From the NCBI GenBank assembly GCA_042434945.1, contig CP170191.1, positions 2,046,001-2,110,000 on the forward strand: a stretch of DNA of 64,000 nucleotides, read 5' to 3'. This stretch comes from Escherichia hormaechei_A (GTDB lineage: Bacteria > Pseudomonadota > Gammaproteobacteria > Enterobacterales > Enterobacteriaceae). Positions 39,488 to 47,968 of the stretch are shown one piece after another; within the stretch, counting starts at the first letter, position 1; every line of letters begins with the position of its first letter. A program made the translations under genes and the position numbers. Under the pieces are notes generated by a model. It was not told the origin of the DNA, did not search any database, and saw only the letters and a program-made list of their open reading frames with translations.

Positions 39488-40276
39488 TTACGCCGCTTTC
39501 GGCTGTTTTTCGTAGAGGAAATGGAGGATCTGCTGGCGCATGTGGTGATAGCGGCTGTCGTCCGCCAGCTGCACCCTGTTGCGCGGGCGCGGCAGATCGA
39601 CGCGCAGGATCTCACCCACGGTGGCCGCCGGGCCGTTGGTCATCATCAGTACGCGGTCAGAGAGCAGTACCGCCTCGTCCACGTCGTGGGTGATGAGCAC
39701 GATGGTGGTGTTCAGCGCCTGCTGGATCTGCATCACCGAGTCCTGAAGATGGGCACGCGTCAGCGCATCGAGCGCGCCAAACGGCTCATCCATCAGCAGC
39801 ACTTTCGGCTTCATTGCCAGCGCCCGGGCAATCCCGACGCGCTGCTTCATACCGCCGGAGATCTCCCCGGGGCGCTTATGCAGCGCGTGGCCCATCTGCA
39901 CCCGGTCGAGGTTGTGCTCAATCCACGCTTTGCGCTCGGCCTTACTCATGGTGTGACGGAAGACCTGATCCACCGCCAGCGCCACGTTGTCGAAGCAGGT
40001 CAGCCACGGCAGCAGCGAATGGTTCTGGAACACCACCGCGCGCTCGGGCCCCGGCCCGGCGATTTCGCGGTTGTCGCAGATCAGCCCGCCTTCCGTCGGC
40101 AGCGTGATCCCGGCGATCAGGTTTAACAGCGTCGACTTGCCGCAGCCGGAGTGACCAATCAGACTGACGGTTTCGCCCTCGTGGATATCAAAAGAGACGT
40201 TTTGCAGCGCCAGAAACTCGCCGCTGGCGGTGGAAAAACGCTGGCTCACGGCCTGGACCTGAATTAACGGTTTCAT
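39488..40276 (-). CDS. nasD: Nitrate ABC importer ATPase NasD
   Basis: 262-residue ATPase of the nitrate/taurine-type ABC family. It has Walker A GHSGCGKST, signature ISGGMKQR, Walker B VLLMDEPFGALD and H-loop ITHDVDE. I chose the ATG at 40276: the ribosome site AGGAG ends only a few bases before an in-frame GTG at 40282, but at a normal distance from this ATG. It couples ATP hydrolysis to nitrate uptake by NasEF. Operon order nasF-E-D-CB-A. Confidence 0.94.
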   Translation of the reverse strand: MKPLIQVQAVSQRFSTASGEFLALQNVSFDIHEGETVSLIGHSGCGKSTLLNLIAGITLPTEGGLICDNREIAGPGPERAVVFQNHSLLPWLTCFDNVALAVDQVFRHTMSKAERKAWIEHNLDRVQMGHALHKRPGEISGGMKQRVGIARALAMKPKVLLMDEPFGALDALTRAHLQDSVMQIQQALNTTIVLITHDVDEAVLLSDRVLMMTNGPAATVGEILRVDLPRPRNRVQLADDSRYHHMRQQILHFLYEKQPKAA

Positions 40277-40285
40277 CTTCACTCC

Positions 40286-41164
40286 TTATTTTTCCTGCCA
40301 GCTAAAGCGACGGGCGATCAGCATCAGCCCCTGCTCCAGCAGCAACCCGACCACGCCGATGATGACGATGGCGATGAGAATGTTTTCGACGTTGAGGTTG
40401 TTCCACTCATTCCAGATCCAGAAGCCAATGCCTAAACCTCCGGTGAGCATCTCGGCGGCGACAATCACCAGCCAGGCAATGCCAATGGAAAGACGTACCC
40501 CGGTCAGCACCGCAGGCAGCACGGCGGGGAAAAGAATGCGGCGCATGATGGTCCACTCTGAGAGTTGCAACACCCGGGCCACGTTGAGGTAGTCCTGCGG
40601 AATACGGCGTACCCCTTCAGCGGTGTTGATTACCATCGGCCAGATGGAGCAGATAAAAATGGTCCAGCTCGATGCAGGCTCCGCTTTCTGGAACAGCAGC
40701 AGGCCGATAGGCAGCCAGGCCAGCGGGCTGACGGGACGCAGGAGCGCGATCAGCGGGTTGAACATGCGCGAGAAAAAGGTGAAGCGGCCAATCAAAAAGC
40801 CCAGCGGAATGCCCGCCATCGCTGCCAGACTGAAGCCGATGGCGACGCGCTGCAACGACGCCAGCACGTTCCAGCCAATGCCCATATCGTTTGGCCCGTC
40901 GCGATAAAACGGATCGGCAAACAGGGTCATGGCCGAATCGAGCGTGCTGAGCGGCGTCGGAAAGCCTTTACTGTTTATCGCCGCCAGCTGCCAAAGCACC
41001 ACCAGCAGGCCGAGACCGAGCAGCGCCGGGATGACGCGCTGTAAAAAATCATTCATCCGACGCGTAAACGCTGGCGTACGACGGCGAACCTGTAGCGGAG
41101 GCAGGACAATCACTTCCCCGCTCTCTGACGTCTCTTGTGGTTTTGTATTTTGCAGATGCTGCAT
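40286..41164 (-). CDS. nasE: Nitrate ABC importer permease NasE
   Basis: 292-residue inner-membrane permease (NrtB/SsuC type), expected as a homodimer. It has six helices, the first at about 44-63 (IPALLGLGLLVVLWQLAAI), and the EAA-type loop with VARVLQLSEWTIMRRILFPA. The start is two bases after the nasF stop, so the genes are coupled. The C-terminus ends in LIARRFSWQEK. Confidence 0.94.
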   Translation of the reverse strand: MQHLQNTKPQETSESGEVIVLPPLQVRRRTPAFTRRMNDFLQRVIPALLGLGLLVVLWQLAAINSKGFPTPLSTLDSAMTLFADPFYRDGPNDMGIGWNVLASLQRVAIGFSLAAMAGIPLGFLIGRFTFFSRMFNPLIALLRPVSPLAWLPIGLLLFQKAEPASSWTIFICSIWPMVINTAEGVRRIPQDYLNVARVLQLSEWTIMRRILFPAVLPAVLTGVRLSIGIAWLVIVAAEMLTGGLGIGFWIWNEWNNLNVENILIAIVIIGVVGLLLEQGLMLIARRFSWQEK

Positions 41165-41166
41165 AC

Positions 41167-42414
41167 TCAGGCCCCTTTACGGTGAATGGCGAAGCGGTTG
41201 GCGTACCCTTCCGGATCGGTGCCGTTCCAGACGGTGCCGTCCATCAGGGTGCTGCTGCGATACGGTGATGACGGTGTGGACATGCCGCCCACGGCGGTCG
41301 CGGCATCCTGCCAGACCGCGGTCTGGTTAATACGCTGTGCAATGCCCGCGTAATCCGGCACGGCGTTGAGCAAGCCCCAGCGGCGGAACTGGGTTAAGAA
41401 CCACATGCCGTCGGAGAGATACGGGTAGCTCACGGCACCCTCGTTGAAGAAACGGATCGGGTGCGCATCCTGCCAGCGCTGACCGACCCCGTTGTCGTAC
41501 TCGCCAAGCATACGTCCGGTGAGATACTGTTCCTTGCAGTTGAGCCAGGCGCGGCGCGAGAGGATCTGCGCGGTTTCGCGTTTGTTTTCCGCTGACGCCT
41601 CGATCCAGCGCGCGGCTTCCATCACGGCGCTCACCAGCGCCCGTGCGGTGTTCGGATTTTTCGCCACCCAGTCGCGTCGGGTGCCGAGGATCTTTTCCGG
41701 GTGATCGGCCCAGATGGACTGCGACGTGGCGGCGGTAAACCCGATGCGGTCGTTAATCGCCCGCGCGTTCCACGGCTCGCCGACGCAAAACCCGACCATG
41801 TTGCCAATGCGCATGTTCATCACCATCTGCGGCGGCGGCACCACCACGGTGCGCACGTCGTCAAACGGGTTAATCCCCGCGCTGGCCAGCCAGTAGTAGA
41901 GCCACATGGCGTGCGTTCCCGTCGGGAAGGTATGCGCGAAGGTGTAGGTTCCCGGCGCCTGCTGCGCAATCAGCTTTTTCAGCCCGTCGAGGTCACGAAC
42001 GCCCCTCTCCGCCAGATCGCTGGAGAGCGTAATGGCCTGTCCGTTCTGATTGAGGGTCATCAGGTTCGCCATCTGCTGTGGCTTGCCCGCGATCCCCAGC
42101 TCCAGACCGTACAGCAGGCCGTAAAGAATGTGTGCGGCGTCCAGTTCGCCCGCCACCAGCTTGTCGCGCACCGCCGCCCAGCTCGCCTCCTTGGTAGGTA
42201 CAATGGTAATGCCGTGTTTTTTATCGAACCCCTTCAGGGCCGCGATAACCACGGGCGCGCAGTCGGTCAGGGGGATAAACCCGATACGCACGGTATCCTG
42301 CTCCGGCTTATCTGACCCCGCCGCCCATGCGGCCTGCATGACACCCGGCAACAGCATCGCACCACTCGCCAGCATGCTGGCCTGCAATAACCGCCGTCTC
42401 GACAAATCCGCCAT
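41167..42414 (-). CDS. nasF: Periplasmic nitrate-binding protein NasF (Tat signal)
   Basis: 415-residue NrtA/NasF-type binding protein. The N-terminus MADLSRRRLLQASMLASGAM has a twin-arginine motif (SRRRLL, R6-R7) followed by a hydrophobic stretch and AxA sites, so export by the Tat system is predicted. The rest is the NMT1/ABC-substrate fold (VRIGFIPLTDCAPVVIAALKG). It is the first gene of nasFED(CB)A. Upstream lie a sigma54 promoter, NtrC-like sites and an attenuator. Confidence 0.93.
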   Translation of the reverse strand: MADLSRRRLLQASMLASGAMLLPGVMQAAWAAGSDKPEQDTVRIGFIPLTDCAPVVIAALKGFDKKHGITIVPTKEASWAAVRDKLVAGELDAAHILYGLLYGLELGIAGKPQQMANLMTLNQNGQAITLSSDLAERGVRDLDGLKKLIAQQAPGTYTFAHTFPTGTHAMWLYYWLASAGINPFDDVRTVVVPPPQMVMNMRIGNMVGFCVGEPWNARAINDRIGFTAATSQSIWADHPEKILGTRRDWVAKNPNTARALVSAVMEAARWIEASAENKRETAQILSRRAWLNCKEQYLTGRMLGEYDNGVGQRWQDAHPIRFFNEGAVSYPYLSDGMWFLTQFRRWGLLNAVPDYAGIAQRINQTAVWQDAATAVGGMSTPSSPYRSSTLMDGTVWNGTDPEGYANRFAIHRKGA

Positions 42415-42434
42415 AATTGCTCCTGAAAAAAGGC

Positions 42435-42474
42435 AAAAAAAAGCGCCCGACGGTGCTGAAGCACCGCTGGACGC
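42435..42474 (-). terminator. Attenuator terminator in the nasF leader
   Basis: On the minus strand, GCGTCC-AGCGGTGC-TTCA-GCACCG-TCGGGCGC is followed by eight T, ending 20 bases before the nasF start. It is an intrinsic terminator inside the leader, the element overcome by NasR in Klebsiella. Confidence 0.88.
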
Positions 42475-42486
42475 CTTTATCCTGAA

Positions 42487-42515
42487 GACGCATGCACCGC
42501 CGTTGGCGCATCGTC
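42487..42515 (-). promoter_or_regulatory. ANTAR-type hairpin in the nasF leader
   Basis: The minus strand reads GACG-ATGCGCC-AACGGC-GGTGCAT-G-CGTC: a seven-pair stem closed by a six-base loop with A at loop position 1 and G at position 4, extended below a one-base bulge. This is the RNA recognised by ANTAR domains. The usual second hairpin, overlapping the terminator's 5' arm, is not obvious to me. Confidence 0.72.
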
Positions 42516-42535
42516 GAAAATGGTTAATCTGTTAA

Positions 42536-42551
42536 TGCAAAGGTAATGCCA
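42536..42551 (-). promoter_or_regulatory. Sigma54 promoter of the nas operon
   Basis: TGGCATTACCTTTGCA on the minus strand fits TGGCA-N6-TTGCA, with GG and GC separated by ten bases. The predicted start is near 42525. Confidence 0.85.
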
Positions 42552-42601
42552 GCTTTTCATCCCCGGCGTTACGGGGTTTCTGCAAGAAGAGCGCTGTATT
42601 A

Positions 42602-42640
42602 CGCACCTCAATCAGGCATAAATTGCCCACTGACTGTGCA
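42602..42640 (-). promoter_or_regulatory. Two NtrC-like upstream activator sites
   Basis: TGCACAGTCAGTGGGCA (42624-42640) and TGCCTGATTGAGGTGCG (42602-42618) resemble the NtrC palindrome TGCACC-N4-TGGTGCA. They centre about 107 and 85 bases upstream of the predicted start, a normal distance for NtrC with sigma54. Confidence 0.65.
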
Positions 42641-42641
42641 A

Positions 42642-43814
42642 CTACTCCCCAGGGGGTATCTTCCACAGATTTTTCACCGTAAGCAGCGCACGGGCGATAT
42701 CTACCATGCGTTGGTTTTTATCCATCGCCATTTTGCGCAGGGCGGTCCACGCCTGATCCTCGCTCATGTTCTGGTGCGTCATCAGCACGCTTTTGGCTTT
42801 ATCGATGGTCTTACGCTCCTCCAGCGAGTCGCGCAGGGAAGCAAGCTGACGGGAGAGTTGCTCAATTTCACGCGCCTGCTGGCGCACCAGCGGCAGCAGC
42901 GGTTTATCCGGAAATCGCGCCAGGATATCGTCGTGTTCATCGTCTGCGTGCAGGTTTTCGCTATAGCGGCGCTCCTCAACTGCCGTCATCAGATCGGCAA
43001 TTGCCACCTCCTCCAGCGTGCGCAGGTGCTCAAGGCGCGTGGTTTGCAGGGCAAACCATTTGAGGGCGGTATCGCCGTTATCTGCCGGAGGCTGGCGGGT
43101 GCACGCTTCACGCCTGAGTTTTTCAGTCTCCAGACCCGGCTGGCAGTTGAGGATAAACGTCTCCTGCACGTCTGGAGTGCAATGGGAGATAAAAACCTCA
43201 AAGCAGGCCTGCTGGCCATCAATGCGATCCACCAGCCGCTGGCGGGTTTCATCGTCAAAGAATCCCTGGGTGAAACCAATAGCCCCCAGCGCCCGCTCTT
43301 GTCCCACAAGTTCTTTGCCCTGCATCAGGCTGTAAAGGGCCACAAATCGGCCCGCGATGTGCGGATCGTCAATGCTGTCGCTGAGTTGGGGTACGATACT
43401 GAGCAAATGTCGCAGTATGCGGCTGTAATGTTCCATCGCCTGCGGCGCGGTGACGCATTGACCTGTAACGCCATCACGCAGCGCCGTTAGCGTCTCAAGG
43501 CCGTGCAGTGCGCTGGCAATACGTTCGCACAGGGCGCTGCCCGGCAGCGGTTCGTTAAACTGAAGGTGCAATGCGGCGAGGTTTTCATCCACCAGGGCCC
43601 TGCTGGCCTTGCATTCAGGCGCGTACAATTTGCCCTGCGAGCAGAGCCAGACATTTGACGCACCGCGCTCGCACTGTAGCATATGCACCAGTCGACTGAT
43701 GCCGTTCACCAGTGCGCCCAGCTGCGCCAGTCTGCCGAGCTGTTCCTCGCGCAACATTCTCGCACGCTGGAACCATTCGGTTGCGCCAGGGGAACTGCCA
43801 GCCACTATCGTCAT
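42642..43814 (-). CDS. nasR: Nitrate/nitrite-responsive antiterminator NasR
   Basis: 390-residue cytoplasmic regulator. The N-terminal NIT (nitrate- and nitrite-sensing) domain covers about 30-290 (LVHMLQCERGASNVWL contains the arginine of the ligand site). A C-terminal coiled coil and ANTAR domain follow (about 322-385, SLEERKTIDKAKSVLMT). Nitrate binding lets the ANTAR domain bind the leader RNA and prevent termination before nasF. It lies directly upstream of the nas promoter in the same direction, so nasR has its own promoter, which must be within the 73-base gap to divergent ychN. Confidence 0.95.
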   Translation of the reverse strand: MTIVAGSSPGATEWFQRARMLREEQLGRLAQLGALVNGISRLVHMLQCERGASNVWLCSQGKLYAPECKASRALVDENLAALHLQFNEPLPGSALCERIASALHGLETLTALRDGVTGQCVTAPQAMEHYSRILRHLLSIVPQLSDSIDDPHIAGRFVALYSLMQGKELVGQERALGAIGFTQGFFDDETRQRLVDRIDGQQACFEVFISHCTPDVQETFILNCQPGLETEKLRREACTRQPPADNGDTALKWFALQTTRLEHLRTLEEVAIADLMTAVEERRYSENLHADDEHDDILARFPDKPLLPLVRQQAREIEQLSRQLASLRDSLEERKTIDKAKSVLMTHQNMSEDQAWTALRKMAMDKNQRMVDIARALLTVKNLWKIPPGE

Positions 43815-43887
43815 CGTTTCTCTCCCCGATACGTATTCTTCGGTACGAGAAGCAATATTCGTGCCTTTTCAAAGAACAGGAGTCAAC

Positions 43888-44241
43888 ATGCAGAAGATTG
43901 TGATCGTCGCCAACGGTGCGGCCTACGGCAGTGAATCCCTTTTTAACAGCCTGCGCCTGGCAATCGCGCTGCGCGATAAGGAGAGTGAGCTGGAGCTGCG
44001 CCTCTTTTTGATGTCCGATGCCGTCACGGCCGGGCTGAAGGGGCAGAAACCCGCAGAGGGCTACAACATTCAACAAATGCTGGAGATCCTGACCGCGCAA
44101 AACGTTGCGGTCAAACTGTGCAAAACCTGTACCGACGGGCGCGGCATTACCGGGCTGCCGCTGATTGATGGCGTGGAAATTGGTACGCTGGTGGAGCTGG
44201 CTGAATGGACGCTTTCCGCCGATAAAGTATTAACTTTTTAA
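43888..44241 (+). CDS. ychN: DsrE-family protein YchN
   Basis: 117-residue small homohexameric protein of the DsrE/TusD sulfur-carrier-like family. It has the family cysteine region VKLCKTCTDGRG, whose cysteines could carry sulfane sulfur. The exact role is unknown. The start has AGGAG seven bases upstream. In E. coli ychN lies next to ychO; here the nas cluster separates them. A few residues differ from E. coli YchN. Confidence 0.93.
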   Translation: MQKIVIVANGAAYGSESLFNSLRLAIALRDKESELELRLFLMSDAVTAGLKGQKPAEGYNIQQMLEILTAQNVAVKLCKTCTDGRGITGLPLIDGVEIGTLVELAEWTLSADKVLTF

Positions 44242-44347
44242 TAATAACCCGCTAAAAATATTATTTTCTTATGGACGCGGTTTCAGCATCAAGTTTATCT
44301 GCACCGTTGCCGATAGGCATGGAAACAACACAGCAGGTATTACACTT

Positions 44348-46132
44348 ATGTTCAGATCCATTCGCGCCCGCATCATTGCCGCGACGACAGGCTGTCTGGT
44401 CGTCGCCCTTCTTCTTAATACCATTATTAACTTTCAGGTCACGCGCCAGGATAATCAGCAGTCGCAGCGCGATATTCTGACTAGCACCAGCGCCAGCCAC
44501 AACATGGCGATTGCCGACTGGGTGAACAGCAAAATGACCGTCATCACCTCGGCGCAACCAGTCGCGCTCAGCGACGATCCGGTTCCGGTGTTTAAACAGC
44601 TTGCGCTGGCGGGTGGATTCACCAACGTCTACGTGGGTTATGCCAGCAAAACGGCTAAATTTTCTGACCCAACCGGGGTACCCGCTGATTACGATCCCAC
44701 CCTTCGCCCGTGGTATCAGCAGGCCGTCAGCGCTGATGGCCCGGTAGTGACTGCACCCTATGTGGACGCGGGCACCGGGAAACTGGTGGTGACGTTCGCG
44801 GTACCGGTTAAAGAGCAAGGCGCCCTGAAAGCGGTGGTGGCGGGCGATGTGGCGATGGACAGCGTGGTGGCTAACGTGCGCGGTATTCACCCGACTCCGG
44901 CCAGCAGCGGACTGCTTCTGGACAGCAACGGCACCGTTATTGCCGGCAGCGATCCTGCGCTGACGCTTAAGCCTTTTACGGAGACGATCAAAGGGACCGA
45001 TTTTGCCACCCTGAAAAGCGGCAACCTGGTTGACGGAACGTTTAACGGACGCGAAAAAACGTTCCTGGCCACCGCCGTACCGGGGACGCACTGGCTGCTG
45101 GTTGTGGCGCTCGATAACGGCGATGCCACCGCCGGGATGCGGTCATTGCTAAAAGCATCTGCACTGTCTCTGGCGATCCTCGCCCTGCTGAGCGGAGCCC
45201 TCATGCACCTCCTGATTGCCCGCCTGCTTAAGCGGCTGTCCGGTATCCGTGACGCGATGAACAGCATTGCCAACGGTACTAACGATCTGTCGCAGCGTCT
45301 GCCGGATAAGGGGGGCGATGAAGTGGCGCAAATTGCGCAGGCGTTTAACGCCTTCAGCGATAAGCTTTCTGTGGTGATGGTCCAGCTGCGTGATGCCAGC
45401 GCCTCAGTGAAAAACGCCGCGCATGAGATTGCGGCAGGTAATCAGGATCTTTCCGGGCGTACCGAGCAGGCGGCATCAAGCCTTCGCGAAACCGCCAGCG
45501 CCGTGGAAGAGATCACGGCCTCCGTTACGCAGTCAAACGAGTCGGCAGCAGAAGCGAACGAACAGGCGATCAAGGCCTCTGCCGCCGCATCCCGCGGAGG
45601 CGACGTCGTCGCTCAGGCCATCAGCACCATGCAGTCCATCGAACTGGCTTCCGCGAAAATCGGCGACATCACCAGCGTCATTGACGGCATCGCCTTCCAG
45701 ACCAATATTCTGGCGCTTAACGCCTCGGTGGAAGCGGCGCGTGCCGGGGAGCAAGGCCGTGGGTTCGCGGTCGTTGCGGGGGAAGTACGTAACCTGGCCA
45801 GCCGCAGTGCTCAGGCGGCGAAGGAGATCAAATCCCTTATTGATTCCACCACCGAAAGCGTTGCAACCGGCTCCCGGTTTGTGCACCTTGCGGGCGACAG
45901 CATGGATGAGATCCGCGCCAGCGTCGGGAGCGTGTCAGGCATTATGCGTGAAATATCCATTGCCACCCGGGAGCAGATGAAAGGGATCCATGAGATTAAC
46001 CACGCGGTGACTCACCTGGATCGCATGGTGCAGCAGAACGCCGAGCTTGTTGTACAGTCTGCTGCGGCGGCCAGCGCGCTGCAAAGCCAGGCGGGCGACC
46101 TTGCTGAGACCGCTGGCCATTTCCGCATATAA
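44348..46132 (+). CDS. Methyl-accepting chemotaxis protein with dCACHE amino-acid-type sensor
   Basis: 594-residue chemoreceptor. TM1 is at about 7-29, the periplasmic double-CACHE domain 35-265, TM2 about 268-292 and HAMP about 293-345. A signalling coiled coil follows, with the conserved hairpin tip EQGRGFAVVAGEVRNLA. No C-terminal NWETF-type CheR/CheB tether is present. The sensor has Y115, R120, W122, Y123, Y138, D140 and D167, spaced like the amino-acid-binding motif of PctA-type dCACHE receptors. It lies between ychN and chaC, a place without a receptor in E. coli. The ribosome site is weak. Ligand by inference: amino acids. Confidence 0.9.
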   Translation: MFRSIRARIIAATTGCLVVALLLNTIINFQVTRQDNQQSQRDILTSTSASHNMAIADWVNSKMTVITSAQPVALSDDPVPVFKQLALAGGFTNVYVGYASKTAKFSDPTGVPADYDPTLRPWYQQAVSADGPVVTAPYVDAGTGKLVVTFAVPVKEQGALKAVVAGDVAMDSVVANVRGIHPTPASSGLLLDSNGTVIAGSDPALTLKPFTETIKGTDFATLKSGNLVDGTFNGREKTFLATAVPGTHWLLVVALDNGDATAGMRSLLKASALSLAILALLSGALMHLLIARLLKRLSGIRDAMNSIANGTNDLSQRLPDKGGDEVAQIAQAFNAFSDKLSVVMVQLRDASASVKNAAHEIAAGNQDLSGRTEQAASSLRETASAVEEITASVTQSNESAAEANEQAIKASAAASRGGDVVAQAISTMQSIELASAKIGDITSVIDGIAFQTNILALNASVEAARAGEQGRGFAVVAGEVRNLASRSAQAAKEIKSLIDSTTESVATGSRFVHLAGDSMDEIRASVGSVSGIMREISIATREQMKGIHEINHAVTHLDRMVQQNAELVVQSAAAASALQSQAGDLAETAGHFRI

Positions 46133-46326
46133 TTTTTCCCGGGCGCGCGTTAAGCAGGGTAAACGCGCGTCCGCTGAAAGGTTTCAGGGATTTTGTCATT
46201 TTTGTTTAATCGTTGCGCCATTTTTTGATCGAAATCAGCATCCCACCCCTGCCCCTTTGGTGTTATGCAATGAGTAAATTGTGAACAACATCACGCTCGG
46301 GATGGGCAAAAACGACGGGGTATAAA

Positions 46327-46566
46327 ATGGCACGAGTTAAAACGAGTCTGAAACTGTTTGGCGGGGATACGGTAGTGGTGCGTTGCTCAGAGCGTTGCCG
46401 CATCCATCTGATGAGTACAAAAGGACAGAAGCAATCGCAGGCAGATATCCTTACCGTCCAGGACGATAAGGCCTGGCTGACGGTGCCTTACACCGGCACC
46501 TGGGATGTGCTGATCGACAGCCACAGCCAGTCGCTCGAACATTCCGTAAGTTACGTGGCGGCATAA
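46327..46566 (+). CDS. DUF1883-like small protein
   Basis: 79 residues. The pattern GGDTVVVRCSE...HLMSTKGQ...VPYTGTWDVLIDS resembles DUF1883 proteins, which form a compact beta fold of unknown function. GGGGTAT precedes the ATG. It follows the chemoreceptor gene by 194 bases and is convergent with chaC. No signal peptide or membrane segment. Function not known. Confidence 0.72.
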   Translation: MARVKTSLKLFGGDTVVVRCSERCRIHLMSTKGQKQSQADILTVQDDKAWLTVPYTGTWDVLIDSHSQSLEHSVSYVAA

Positions 46567-46596
46567 CCGTAAACGCCCGGTCAGCCGGGCGTATTA

Positions 46597-47292
46597 TCAG
46601 GCAAAACCCGGCCGCAGCGTATTGCTGAGCGGGTTCCCTTCCAGCAGCGCTTTCACCTTCACCACCAGCTCACTCAGACAGTCGTCCTGCATGCCGAGAC
46701 GCGTCAGCTCCTGATCTAGCGAGAAAAGGTACTGGGCGTTAGTGCCCAGCGGTCCGCTGGCGGCGGCAATCAGCGGGGCAATCACCTGGGTTCGGGTATC
46801 GGCTTCATACAGCGGGTGGCGCGGATCCATAATGAACACCAGCGCGTTGACGGTGCGCCCGTCATCCAGTTCCAGCTTGCACCAGCTGGGCATATAGCAG
46901 CCCGTGATCATCTCGCGCTTCCACAGCAGCGTCAGCTCATCTTCCAGCGTGGTATCCGGCAGCCGGTATGCCACGCCCGTGGTGCGCCCGCCCTCTTTTA
47001 GTGCAAGCATGCGGCCAGGCTGACAGGCGCTGCCACGTCCGGCGGTCAGGCGCAAACAAAAGGCGCGGTGCCACCCAGGCAGCGTTCCGGTTGCTGTTTC
47101 AACAAATTCGAGCGCCGGGTTCCACATCAGCGAGCCGTAACCAAAGATCCAGACCGGGCCATCATCCGGGCGGCAGGCCAGCGTTGCCGCAAGCGACGCA
47201 GCACGTTGTTCAGCCGACCACAGAAGCGATTCCTCAATAGCACCAAATGCCGTCTTACAATCTGCCTTCATCAAGAAATCACGCGTTAACAC
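46597..47292 (-). CDS. chaC: Glutathione-specific gamma-glutamylcyclotransferase ChaC
   Basis: 231 residues. It degrades glutathione to 5-oxoproline and Cys-Gly. The signature WIFGYGSLMWNPALEF marks the substrate pocket. The catalytic glutamate is expected in the downstream beta-barrel part. I chose the GTG at 47292, preceded by a very strong GGAGGTGG, giving VLTRDFLMKADCK like E. coli. An ATG 135 bases further upstream lacks support. Last gene of the chaBC side, convergent to the DUF1883 gene. Confidence 0.92.
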   Translation of the reverse strand: MLTRDFLMKADCKTAFGAIEESLLWSAEQRAASLAATLACRPDDGPVWIFGYGSLMWNPALEFVETATGTLPGWHRAFCLRLTAGRGSACQPGRMLALKEGGRTTGVAYRLPDTTLEDELTLLWKREMITGCYMPSWCKLELDDGRTVNALVFIMDPRHPLYEADTRTQVIAPLIAAASGPLGTNAQYLFSLDQELTRLGMQDDCLSELVVKVKALLEGNPLSNTLRPGFA

Positions 47293-47469
47293 ATTCCACC
47301 TCCGCCACTGCATGCTTCCTTGCGACATCTGTAATTCGCCTTCCCGGCATTCTGTGCTGTTCATTTTAACAGCAGTTGAGCAACGATAAGCAATTCGCGG
47401 GCCAGATGCAATACAGCGGCAGGTCAACCGCCTGAAATGTCAAAATGGAGGCAGCGTGTTATTTGGCGG

Positions 47470-47700
47470 CTATTTCTTTTTGTGCCATTTATCATCGTCC
47501 CCTTTCTCATAGTCATTTTTCACGGCGGCCCAGGCCACCTTATGCGCCGTCTCTTCACGGCTGGCATCGTCCCGGCGATCTTCTTTATCTTTGTACTGAT
47601 CCCAGGCGCTGTTAAAGGCTTCTTTGTAGATATCCTGAGCGTGGGCAGGCAATACGTTTTGCACGTTATCCGGTAATTCGCTTTTCGATTTGTATGGCAT
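47470..47700 (-). CDS. chaB: ChaB, putative cation transport regulator
   Basis: 76-residue acidic/basic small protein, with YKEAFNSAWDQYKDKEDRRD and a C-terminal KGDDDKWHKK. Encoded upstream of chaC and divergent from chaA, as in E. coli. It is thought to regulate ChaA, without firm evidence. Several N-terminal substitutions compared with E. coli. Confidence 0.92.
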   Translation of the reverse strand: MPYKSKSELPDNVQNVLPAHAQDIYKEAFNSAWDQYKDKEDRRDDASREETAHKVAWAAVKNDYEKGDDDKWHKKK

Positions 47701-47968
47701 CGTTAACCTCTCTTATGGCTAAAAGATAAGTGTGGACGACGATACGTGAGGGTGCCACCCGACAGAGAGAAATGAACAATATAAAAACGCAATTCCTTGT
47801 TATTAAACTAATATTTAACAGAGATAAGGCATTATAAGCCTCAGACATAAAAATTATAATAAAGGGTAAAATTAAGTAAAAAATACAGGGTATTTAACAG
47901 ATTTCTGTTAATTTAATACCTTTAAAATCTATCTATAATTACAAGCACCTGCATTGTTGGAGAAACGC

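Noticed and set aside
44261..45091. 276-codon frame antisense to the chemoreceptor
   Set aside because: Shadow frame with no ribosome site; the receptor on the other strand is unambiguous.
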